Positions 1-5,856 of a stretch of 8,729 bases of DNA are shown here, one piece after another. Each line of letters starts with the position of its first letter. The stretch's first letter is position 1. The stretch is taken from positions 1-8,729 of the forward strand of contig JANXNO010000020.1 in NCBI GenBank assembly GCA_025354075.1, in the 5' to 3' direction. The DNA is from Burkholderiales bacterium. Its GTDB lineage: Bacteria > Pseudomonadota > Gammaproteobacteria > Burkholderiales > Casimicrobiaceae. A program made the translations under genes and the position numbers. The notes beneath the pieces are model-generated. The model had not been told where the DNA came from and did no database searches. It was given only the letters and a program-made list of their open reading frames with translations.

Positions 1-642
1 GGCGAAGGCAAAGAGCTGGCGCTCGGCTTCGCTGTCAACGGCCTGATCGACGACGATCCCGCCAAGATTTTGCGCAAGAACGGCATGCGACCGGGCGACG
101 TGCTGATCCTCACCAAACCGATCGGCACCGGCACGCTGTTCGCTGCGCATGCAAGGCTCGCAGCGAAGGGACGATGGATCGACGGCGCGTTAAAGTCAAT
201 GGTGATTTCGAATCGGCTCGGCGCGAAATGCCTCACTGAATATGGAGCGACCGCCTGTACCGATTTGACTGGCTTCGGCCTGTTGGGTCACCTGGTCGAA
301 ATGACCCGTCCGTCTGGCGTCGACGCCGAGCTAAATCTGACCAGTCTGCCATTACTAGACGGCGCAGAAGAATGCGTCGCACAAGGCATCGTCAGCTCAC
401 TACAAAGCGCCAACGTCCGCCTGCGCCGCGCCCTGCGCAACCAGGAAGCGATGGTCAGACATCCACGCTACCCGCTGATTTTCGACCCACAAACCGCCGG
501 TGGATTGCTGGCGAGCGTACCTGCGGATAGGGTCAAGGCGTGCATGGTCGCGCTCCGTGAATTGGGCTATGTGCACACCGTCGCGATTGGAAAAATCGTT
601 GCCCAGGGTGAGGCGCTGGAGCCTATCGTTTTGGTCGTTTGA
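1..642 (+). CDS. selD: Selenide, water dikinase (selenophosphate synthetase), C-terminal part
   Basis: SelD makes selenophosphate from selenide and ATP in the cytoplasm; selenophosphate is the selenium donor for selenocysteine and 2-selenouridine in tRNA. The frame is open from base 1 to a TGA at 640-642, giving 213 visible residues. The N-terminal part, with the catalytic Cys/Sec-Lys site and first ATP-binding segment, lies outside the window. Family signatures are clear: CTDLTGFGLLGHL at about residues 86-98 and the FDPQTAGGLL segment at about 161-170, both typical of the AIRS/PurM-like C-terminal domain. The stretch around GIVSSLQSANVRLRR resembles, from memory, SelD halves fused to an FAD-dependent NADH-dehydrogenase-like domain in proteobacteria; this is a guess because the N-terminus is not visible. 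The first internal start candidate (TTG at 70) lies within the conserved domain, so it is not the true start. No selA, selB or selC is visible nearby. Confidence 0.93.
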   Translation, partial: GEGKELALGFAVNGLIDDDPAKILRKNGMRPGDVLILTKPIGTGTLFAAHARLAAKGRWIDGALKSMVISNRLGAKCLTEYGATACTDLTGFGLLGHLVEMTRPSGVDAELNLTSLPLLDGAEECVAQGIVSSLQSANVRLRRALRNQEAMVRHPRYPLIFDPQTAGGLLASVPADRVKACMVALRELGYVHTVAIGKIVAQGEALEPIVLVV

Positions 643-797
643 GCCGTAACTTGCGCTTGCGCCGTCGCTGAACAGACATCTTTGGGGATTGAACGCAGCA
701 CCGTGCCGAGACACTCACCGAGCGGCTGCCAAAACCGGCTGGGCATCCAGCAACAATACGTTACAGACGGGCAGTAAAGCCCGGCGGCTCTAGTACA

Positions 798-853
798 GTT
801 GTCCGCGAAGATGGGGCTCCGCTTCGGGTCACCGCGCGCATTCTTCGGACTAT
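798..853. repeat. Imperfect inverted repeat upstream of the ABC promoter
   Basis: The left arm contains GTCCGCGAAG (801-810) and the right arm CTTCGGAC (843-850). They pair over 8 bp with one or two bulged bases, and pairing continues imperfectly inwards (ATGGGGC against GCGCGCAT). The loop of about 30 bases contains another CTTCGG (822-827), so an alternative CGAAG/CTTCG hairpin (806-810 with 822-826) is possible. No T-run follows, so it does not look like a standard terminator. It ends a few bases before the -35 box at 858, which would suit an operator, a selD 3' end structure or a dispersed extragenic repeat. Its role is unknown. Confidence 0.4.
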
Positions 854-857
854 CCGA

Positions 858-886
858 TTGACACGATCATCGGTCTGTCATATACA
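858..886 (+). promoter_or_regulatory. Sigma70-type promoter of the ABC transporter operon
   Basis: TTGACA at 858-863 matches the -35 consensus exactly. A 17-base spacer follows, then TATACA at 881-886, five of six matches to the -10 consensus. The predicted transcription start is near 893, about 32 bases before the ATG at 925. The GAGG at 917-920 would be the ribosome binding site, only 4 bases from the ATG. A promoter this close to consensus implies strong basal activity unless a repressor covers it; the inverted repeat just upstream is one candidate site. Confidence 0.75.
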
Positions 887-924
887 GCACCCTGCTGCAA
901 CGGCAGGTGTTCTGACGAGGGATT

Positions 925-2010
925 ATGGCAAGTGTGACCATTCAGGGCGTGAAGAAAAAATTCGGCGCAACCGATATTCTTCACGGTGTAGACATTGATA
1001 TCGCGGACGGAACGTTTACGGTGCTGGTGGGGCCGTCGGGCTGCGGAAAATCGACCCTGCTGCGGATGATCGCAGGGCTTGAGGAAATCACTGGCGGCGA
1101 GATTCGTATTGGCGACAAGCGGGTGAACGATCTGCCGCCAAAAGAACGCGACATTGCGATGGTGTTTCAAAACTACGCGCTGTATCCGCACATGACAGTG
1201 CGTGACAACATGGCATTTGCGTTGATGCTGGCCAAGCAGGACAAGGCGACCATTGACGCGAAGGTCGCGCGCGCGGCAGAAATTCTGGCGCTCGGCGCGC
1301 TGCTGGATCGCTATCCGCGCCAGCTCTCCGGCGGTCAGCGGCAACGCGTAGCGATGGGCCGCGCTATTGTGCGTGACCCGCAAGTATTTTTGTTTGACGA
1401 ACCGCTGTCGAATCTTGATGCGAAGCTGCGCGTCGCCATGCGCAGCGAAATCAAGGAGCTGCATCAGCGGCTGAAAACCACGTCGATTTACGTTACGCAC
1501 GACCAGATCGAGGCGATGACGATGGGTGACAAGATTGTGGTGATGCGCGACGGTCGCATTGAGCAAACTGGCAGCCCACTTGAGCTTTATGACCATCCAG
1601 CCAACCAGTTTGTAGCCGGATTTATCGGCTCACCATCGATGAATTTTTTGCCGGGGATCTTGCGTCGCAGTGCGGATGGTTTGCGCGTTGAGCTCGCGGA
1701 TGGCACGCAACTCGATGCGCCGCCCCAGAGCAGCGGTGTTGATGGGCAACCGGTTATTTTCGGCACCCGTCCTGAGCATCTCACGCTGGTTCCCGAGGGT
1801 GCTGCGCACGGGGGCATTCCATCGCGCGTGGTGGTCATGGAGCCGTCCGGTATGGATACGTTTGTGGCGTGTCGCCATGAGGGCGTCGAGCTTTCGGCGG
1901 TGTTCCGCGAACGACACGATTTCGCGCCAGGCAGCACGATTCATCTGCAGCCGGACATGAAAACCGCGCATTTGTTCAGCGTCGATACCGGGCAACGCCT
2001 GGCCGCCTGA
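925..2010 (+). CDS. ABC importer ATP-binding protein, MalK/UgpC type
   Basis: This is the ATPase that powers the importer encoded downstream; as a dimer it would bind the cytoplasmic EAA loops of the two permeases. At 361 residues it has the usual length of the CUT1 (MalK/UgpC/MsmK) family. Visible motifs: Walker A GPSGCGKST (36-44), Q-loop Gln82, signature LSGGQ (134-138), Walker B VFLFDE (154-159) with catalytic Glu159, D-loop SNLD (162-165) and switch His192. From about residue 235 a C-terminal MalK-like/TOBE regulatory domain follows, including GTRPEHL. An in-frame TGA at 913-915 excludes any longer start, and GAGG lies 4 bases upstream of the ATG. The gene is first in the operon, whereas the ATPase is often last in such clusters. 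Databases would probably name it UgpC, but nothing here shows that glycerol phosphate is the substrate. Confidence 0.95.
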   Translation: MASVTIQGVKKKFGATDILHGVDIDIADGTFTVLVGPSGCGKSTLLRMIAGLEEITGGEIRIGDKRVNDLPPKERDIAMVFQNYALYPHMTVRDNMAFALMLAKQDKATIDAKVARAAEILALGALLDRYPRQLSGGQRQRVAMGRAIVRDPQVFLFDEPLSNLDAKLRVAMRSEIKELHQRLKTTSIYVTHDQIEAMTMGDKIVVMRDGRIEQTGSPLELYDHPANQFVAGFIGSPSMNFLPGILRRSADGLRVELADGTQLDAPPQSSGVDGQPVIFGTRPEHLTLVPEGAAHGGIPSRVVVMEPSGMDTFVACRHEGVELSAVFRERHDFAPGSTIHLQPDMKTAHLFSVDTGQRLAA

Positions 2011-2033
2011 CGCAGCCTGATGAGGCGCCTGCG
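2011..2033 (+). other. Intercistronic stem-loop after the ATPase gene
   Basis: Immediately after the stop codon, CGCAG (2011-2015) pairs with CTGCG (2029-2033). Inside it CCT (2016-2018) pairs with AGG (2023-2025) around a GATG loop, leaving a CGC bulge. No T-run follows. It may stabilise the upstream mRNA or act as a partial processing point before the binding-protein gene. The rest of the 97-base gap shows only a weak promoter-like TTGACC at 2059-2064 without a good -10 box. Confidence 0.4.
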
Positions 2034-2107
2034 GTGGAGTCTGCAGCGCATTCATCATTTGACCCCGATAGCTAATTGGTAACTGTTCACAACACAAGGA
2101 GGCAACA

Positions 2108-3436
2108 ATGAGTGACTTTAATCGCCGCAAGTTTCTGGCGAATTCCGCGGGTGTAGCCGCTGCCGCAACCGTCGGCGCAGGCAGCGCCATCTGGTCGCCG
2201 TTTATTAACGCGCAAACCGTTTCGTTCAAACCGGAAAAGGGTGCCAAGCTGCGCGTCTTGCGCTGGAGCCGCTTCGTGCAGGGCGACATCGACGCCTACA
2301 TGATCAACGTCAAGCGCTTCACCGAAAAAACCGGAATCGAAGTGCGTGTGGATAACGAGGGCTGGGAAGACGTACGGCCCAAAGCGGCGGTTGCAGCCAA
2401 CACCGGCGCCGGTCCCGACATTATTTTGTCGACTAACGATGACGCTAATCTGTATCCCGACAAGCTGCTCGATGTGACCGATCTTGCGGAGTATCTCGGC
2501 AAGAAATACGGCGGCTGGTATCCCGCAGTGCAACAGTATCTGCGTCCCGACGGCAAGAAGTGGATCGGTCTCGGCCTCGGGGCTGCGGGCTCGATGATCG
2601 TGTATCGCCAGAGCATGGTCAAAGCGGCAGGCTTCGACACGTTTCCGAAAGACACGGCAGGCTTTCTCGCTCTGCACAAAGCGTTGAAAGAAAAAGGCAC
2701 GCCCGGTGGCTATGCGCTCGGCAATGCGACGGGCGATAGCTTGTGGACGAACTGGCTGATCTGGTCGCACGGCGGCAAACTGGTCGACGCAAACAATAAG
2801 GTCGTCATCGATAGCCCGGAAACAATCAAGGCACTGGAATACGCGAAAGAGCTTTACGCGAATTTCATTCCGGGTACGCTGTCATGGCTCGACCCGAACA
2901 ACAACAAAGCGTTTCTGGATGGTCAGATCAGCGTCACTAACAACGGTATTTCGATCTATTACGCCGCCAAAAATTCGACTGATCCGAAGATCAAGGAAAT
3001 GGCCGCTGACATCCAGCACGCCTCGTTCCCGATCGGGCCGGTCGGCGTGCCAACCGAGTCGCATCTGTTCTTCAACCAGATGATCATGAAGTACACCAAG
3101 TACCCTCAGGCTGCGAAGGAATTCCTGCGCTTCATGATGGAGCAGGAGCAGTTCGAACCGTGGCTCGCAGGCGCGGGTGGCTACATCGCGCAACCTCTGG
3201 CAGCCTACGAGAAAGCTGCCGTCTGGACGAGCGATCCAAAAAACATGGCCTATCGTGACTGCGTGAAAAACATGCGTCCATCGGGTTACGCTGGCAAGCT
3301 GGGGTACGCGTCCGCAGGCGCAGGTGCCGACTTCATCGTGACCAACATGGTCGCCGAAGCAGCCAGTGGTGCCAAGACGCCGAAGGAAGCCGCTGAACGG
3401 GCACAGAAACGTGCTGAGCGGTACTACAAAGTCTGA
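2108..3436 (+). CDS. Extracellular solute-binding protein of the ABC importer (family 1), Tat-exported
   Basis: This is the periplasmic receptor that captures the substrate for the downstream permeases. The 442-residue protein has the length and style of family 1 (COG1653, sugar-type) binding proteins. Its N-terminus carries twin arginines (NRRKFLA, Arg6-Arg7), then an alanine-rich hydrophobic stretch (about 12-29) and a plausible cleavage site after Ala35 (INA|QT). This indicates Tat export in a folded state. Later features typical of the family include the GPDI segment (102-105), the WxxWxxW-rich region around 213-219 and a conserved NNGIS stretch near 278-282. AAGGAGG at 2096-2102, 5 bases before the ATG, is a near-perfect ribosome binding site, the best in the operon, fitting the need for excess binding protein. 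The substrate cannot be told from sequence; sugars, polyols or glycerol derivatives are possible. Confidence 0.92.
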   Translation: MSDFNRRKFLANSAGVAAAATVGAGSAIWSPFINAQTVSFKPEKGAKLRVLRWSRFVQGDIDAYMINVKRFTEKTGIEVRVDNEGWEDVRPKAAVAANTGAGPDIILSTNDDANLYPDKLLDVTDLAEYLGKKYGGWYPAVQQYLRPDGKKWIGLGLGAAGSMIVYRQSMVKAAGFDTFPKDTAGFLALHKALKEKGTPGGYALGNATGDSLWTNWLIWSHGGKLVDANNKVVIDSPETIKALEYAKELYANFIPGTLSWLDPNNNKAFLDGQISVTNNGISIYYAAKNSTDPKIKEMAADIQHASFPIGPVGVPTESHLFFNQMIMKYTKYPQAAKEFLRFMMEQEQFEPWLAGAGGYIAQPLAAYEKAAVWTSDPKNMAYRDCVKNMRPSGYAGKLGYASAGAGADFIVTNMVAEAASGAKTPKEAAERAQKRAERYYKV

Positions 3437-3446
3437 TCGCAGTAGC

Positions 3447-3505
3447 AATGCTGATGACGTGACGTTTCGTCGTTGCATTTAGTTGTCAAGCCAGCCTCGC
3501 GCTGG
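3447..3505 (+). other. Tandem stem-loops between the binding-protein and permease genes
   Basis: Two hairpins lie in the 134-base gap. The first has an outer stem AATGC (3447-3451)/GCATT (3475-3479) and an inner stem GACG (3461-3464)-TTT-CGTC (3468-3471), with an internal loop between them; TTTAGTTGT follows, a poor T-run. The second is CCAGC (3491-3495)/GCTGG (3501-3505) with a 5-base loop. Such structures after a binding-protein gene commonly protect its mRNA or attenuate readthrough, so that receptor outnumbers permease; malE-malF is the classical example. That role is inferred here. The rest of the gap up to 3570 holds no clear promoter. Confidence 0.45.
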
Positions 3506-3570
3506 TCTGACATTGTTTACTCCGGGTGAGCGCTGTTGTGGCGTGCACCTGACCCGCCGGACTTTCGCCG

Positions 3571-4473
3571 ATGTTTGACAGATTCCAGAACAGCCGTAAC
3601 GCACTAGGGCTCATTTTCATGCTGCCCGCAGCGCTACTGCTGTTGTTGTTCTTGACCTATCCGCTCGGGCTGGGCGTGTGGCTCGGCTTCACGGACGCGA
3701 AGGTCGGCCGCCCGGGCGAATGGATTGGCTTTGAGAATTATGTGTTCATCGCGACTGATAGCGTCACCCAGCTGGCGCTATTCAATACCCTTTTCTACAC
3801 CACCATTGCCAGCGTGCTTAAGTTCTTTCTTGGTCTGTGGCTTGCACTTCTGCTCAACCGCAATTTACGCTTCAAGAGCTTCTTTCGCGCCGTAATTTTG
3901 TTGCCGTACATCGTGCCGACTGCGTTGTCAGCCATCGCCTTCTGGTGGTTGTTTGACGCTCAGTTTTCCATCATTAGTTGGGTACTGGTCAAACTGGGGA
4001 TCATCGATACTTATATCGATTTTTTGGGCAGTCCGTGGAACGCGCGGTTCTCGGTGATTGCGGCGAACGTGTGGCGCGGCGTGCCGTTCGTTGCCATCAC
4101 GTTGCTTGCCGGATTGCAGACCATTTCGCCTTCGTACTACGAAGCATCCGCCATTGACGGCGCGACGCCGTGGCAGCAATTTCGCTATGTCACGCTGCCG
4201 CTGCTGACGCCAATTATCGCGGTGGTAATGACGTTCTCGGTGCTGTTCACCTTCACCGACTTCCAGCTGATTTACGTGATTACACGCGGTGGGCCGTTGA
4301 ACGCAACGCATCTGATGGCGACACTGTCGTTCCAGCGCGCGATTTCGGGTGGCGCACTCGGTGAAGGTGCCGCAATTTCTATTGCGATGGTGCCGTTTCT
4401 GCTGGCGGCGATTATGTTCAGCTACTTCGGCTTGCAGCGCCGCGTCTGGCAACAGGGTGGGGGTGACAAATGA
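3571..4473 (+). CDS. ABC importer permease subunit 1 (MalF/UgpA type)
   Basis: This inner-membrane subunit forms one half of the translocation channel. Its 300 residues contain about six hydrophobic segments, near 11-38, 68-95, 104-128, 158-183, 208-235 and 265-288. The EAA loop that docks on the ATPase is at 191-210: EASAIDGATPWQQF, then RYVTLP, with the invariant Gly197. The protein ends in a short basic tail. An in-frame TGA at 3550-3552 rules out a longer start. No good Shine-Dalgarno sequence precedes the ATG, in sharp contrast to the binding-protein gene, so translation is probably weaker. The first residues (MFDRFQNSRNALGLIF) are typical of this family. It pairs with the next permease, with which its gene overlaps. 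Confidence 0.94.
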   Translation: MFDRFQNSRNALGLIFMLPAALLLLLFLTYPLGLGVWLGFTDAKVGRPGEWIGFENYVFIATDSVTQLALFNTLFYTTIASVLKFFLGLWLALLLNRNLRFKSFFRAVILLPYIVPTALSAIAFWWLFDAQFSIISWVLVKLGIIDTYIDFLGSPWNARFSVIAANVWRGVPFVAITLLAGLQTISPSYYEASAIDGATPWQQFRYVTLPLLTPIIAVVMTFSVLFTFTDFQLIYVITRGGPLNATHLMATLSFQRAISGGALGEGAAISIAMVPFLLAAIMFSYFGLQRRVWQQGGGDK

Positions 4474-5345
4474 GCCGCGATACTGGCACTGACACGGCGG
4501 GCATGACCTTCCTCGAATCGACCCCGAAAAAAATGCTCAACGCGTACCTGCCGCTCGGTGCATTTTTGTTCGTGTTGCTATTCCCCTTCTACTGGATGGC
4601 AATCACCGCGTTTAAGCCGGACAACGAGCTCTTGTCGCGCGACGGCAATCCGTTCTGGATCAATTCGCCAACGCTCGCTCACGTAAAAAAGCTGTTGTTC
4701 GACACCGCCTATCCCGAATGGATGTGGAACACGGTGGTGGTGTCCGTAACGGCTACGTTCTTCTCGCTCGCGGCGTCTGTGCTCGCCGCGTATGCCATCG
4801 AGCGGTTGCGGTTTTCTGGAGCCAAGCAAGTCGGGTTGGCGATTTTTCTGGCTTATCTGGTGCCACCTTCGATCCTGTTCATTCCGTTGGCCTCCGTGGT
4901 GTTTCAACTCGGGCTGTTCGACACGCGGCTGGCGCTGATCCTGACTTACCCAACCTTTCTCATTCCGTTTTGCACCTGGTTACTCATGGGCTATTTCCGC
5001 TCAATTCCGTTTGAGTTGGAGGAATGCGCGCTGATCGACGGTGCGACACGCTGGCAGATACTCACCAAGATTGTGCTGCCACTGGCGGTGCCGGGGCTCA
5101 TTTCTGCGGGTATTTTTGCGTTCACGCTGTCGTGGAACGAGTTTATTTACGCGCTCACCTTCGTCTCTTCATCCGAGATCAAGACGCTGCCGGTGGGCGT
5201 AGTCACAGAGCTGGTTGAAGGCGATGTTTACCACTGGGGCTCACTCATGGCCGGCGCACTCTTTGGTTCGCTGCCAGTTGCGTTTATCTATTCGTTCTTT
5301 GTTGAATACTACGTTTCTGGAATGACGGGCTCGGTCAAGGAATAG
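4470..5345 (+). CDS. ABC importer permease subunit 2 (MalG/UgpE type)
   Basis: This is the second channel-forming inner-membrane subunit, 291 residues, of the MalG/UgpE class. Hydrophobic segments lie near 26-46, 86-110, 120-146, 153-176, 204-226 and 258-282. The EAA loop runs from Glu185 (ECALIDGATRWQIL) to the LP at 203-204, with Gly191 as the conserved glycine. The start overlaps the stop of the previous gene as ATGA (4470-4473), the usual sign of translational coupling, and a G-rich ribosome binding site (GGGGGT, 4459-4464) precedes it. The first 20 or so residues, before the first membrane span, are polar and variable. This is the last gene of the operon; the candidate terminator follows within 10 bases. 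Confidence 0.94.
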   Translation: MSRDTGTDTAGMTFLESTPKKMLNAYLPLGAFLFVLLFPFYWMAITAFKPDNELLSRDGNPFWINSPTLAHVKKLLFDTAYPEWMWNTVVVSVTATFFSLAASVLAAYAIERLRFSGAKQVGLAIFLAYLVPPSILFIPLASVVFQLGLFDTRLALILTYPTFLIPFCTWLLMGYFRSIPFELEECALIDGATRWQILTKIVLPLAVPGLISAGIFAFTLSWNEFIYALTFVSSSEIKTLPVGVVTELVEGDVYHWGSLMAGALFGSLPVAFIYSFFVEYYVSGMTGSVKE

Positions 5346-5351
5346 CGGCGG

Positions 5352-5374
5352 GGCGCACCACTTCGCCTTTTTTT
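5352..5374 (+). terminator. Probable intrinsic terminator of the ABC operon
   Basis: GGCG (5352-5355) pairs with CGCC (5364-5367) across an 8-base loop, and two G-T pairs can extend the stem outward. Seven T's follow directly (5368-5374). The T-run and position just after the last ABC gene fit a rho-independent terminator, but the stem is short, so some readthrough into the DUF2237 gene is possible. Confidence 0.5.
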
Positions 5375-5420
5375 CGCATCGCTTGAGCCGCGTCAACGGC
5401 TACCCGTCTGGTGACAGAAA

Positions 5421-5426
5421 TACAAT
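5421..5426 (+). promoter_or_regulatory. Candidate -10 box for the DUF2237 gene
   Basis: TACAAT is a five-of-six match to the -10 consensus, 28 bases before the ATG at 5455. No recognisable -35 hexamer stands 16 to 18 bases upstream, so the promoter may be weak or activator-dependent. The alternative is readthrough from the ABC operon. Confidence 0.3.
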
Positions 5427-5454
5427 GGCGCATTCACCTTTTGTTTGACCCATC

Positions 5455-5832
5455 ATGTCTTATCGTGGCCTCAATGTTCTCGGCTCTCCTATCAAAGATT
5501 GCAGTCATGATCCTTTGACTGGATTTACGCGAACGGGATGTTGCGAAACCGGGGCACAGGACACCGGCTCACACACCGTGTGCGCAATCATGACCGACGA
5601 GTTTTTGACTTTCAGCGCATCACGTGGGAACGATCTATCTACGCCCGCCCCCATGTGGGGCTTTCCAGGCCTGATCGCGGGGGACCGCTGGTGTTTGTGT
5701 GCCCGCCGCTGGCTTGAGGCGTATGGCGCGGGTTGCGCGCCACAAGTCGCACTGGAATCGACGCACGAGAAGGCGCTCGACATCATTCCCCTCGCCGCAT
5801 TGCGCGAGCATGCGCAGGCGATTGCGTCTTAG
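5455..5832 (+). CDS. DUF2237 family protein (COG3651), function unknown
   Basis: This small 125-residue protein matches, from memory, the DUF2237 family, whose members are found across many bacteria and have no established function. Conserved-looking blocks are NVLGSPIKDCS (7-17), DPLTGFTRTGCCETG (19-33), GSHTVCAIMTDEFL (38-51), SRGNDLSTP (56-64), GDRWCLCARRW (76-86) and ESTHEKAL (101-108). The length and compact form fit a full-length family member. It has seven cysteines (16, 29, 30, 43, 80, 82, 94), plus His40 and His104, enough for a metal site or disulfides, but neither is shown. There is no signal peptide, so it is probably cytoplasmic. A TGA at 5446-5448 fixes the ATG as the earliest start; the ribosome binding site is poor. 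The next gene converges on it, leaving a 13-base gap. Confidence 0.9.
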   Translation: MSYRGLNVLGSPIKDCSHDPLTGFTRTGCCETGAQDTGSHTVCAIMTDEFLTFSASRGNDLSTPAPMWGFPGLIAGDRWCLCARRWLEAYGAGCAPQVALESTHEKALDIIPLAALREHAQAIAS

Positions 5833-5842
5833 ACCACTTGAT

Positions 5843-5856
5843 AGGTCACTCGACCT
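5843..5856. other. Small hairpin at the convergent gene ends
   Basis: AGGTC (5843-5847) pairs with GACCT (5852-5856) around a 4-base loop, over the stop codon of the minus-strand gene. It could pause transcription from either side, but there is no T-run of useful length in either direction, so I do not call it a terminator. Confidence 0.3.

Larger units (their letters stand above)
643..924. other. Intergenic gap between selD and the ABC operon
   Basis: I find no convincing gene here on either strand. The selD stop is not followed by a clear intrinsic terminator. A small perfect hairpin (CGGGC at 768-772, 6-base loop, GCCCG at 779-783) has no T-run after it. An imperfect inverted repeat lies at 798-853 and a strong promoter at 858-886; both are listed separately. 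I looked for a selenocysteine tRNA because of the selD neighbour and saw no cloverleaf or CCA end. Confidence 0.6.

Noticed and set aside
768..783. CGGGC/GCCCG hairpin as the selD terminator
   Set aside because: It lies over 120 bases after the stop codon and no T-run follows, so an intrinsic terminator is not supported.
643..924. Possible selenocysteine tRNA or other RNA gene next to selD
   Set aside because: I searched for a long acceptor stem, a TCA anticodon loop and a TTC-type arm and found none that fit together. The local hairpins are short and do not form a cloverleaf.
850..1596. Long minus-strand open frame over the ABC ATPase gene
   Set aside because: It is antisense to a gene with every expected ABC motif. 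Its own translation is rich in His and Arg and shows no domain, as expected for a shadow in GC-rich DNA.
2059..2087. Internal promoter (TTGACC) before the binding-protein gene
   Set aside because: The -10 region at the right spacing (ACTGTT) is a poor match, so this is not supported beyond chance.
1630..2289. Minus-strand open frame spanning the ATPase-receptor junction
   Set aside because: It overlaps the ends of two well-supported genes and the intergenic stem-loop. Its composition is a reverse-complement artefact.
3483..3511. Internal promoter (TTGTCA) before the first permease gene
   Set aside because: The hexamer is a fair -35, but the sequence 17 bases later matches the -10 consensus at only about half the positions, and it overlaps the hairpin at 3491-3505.
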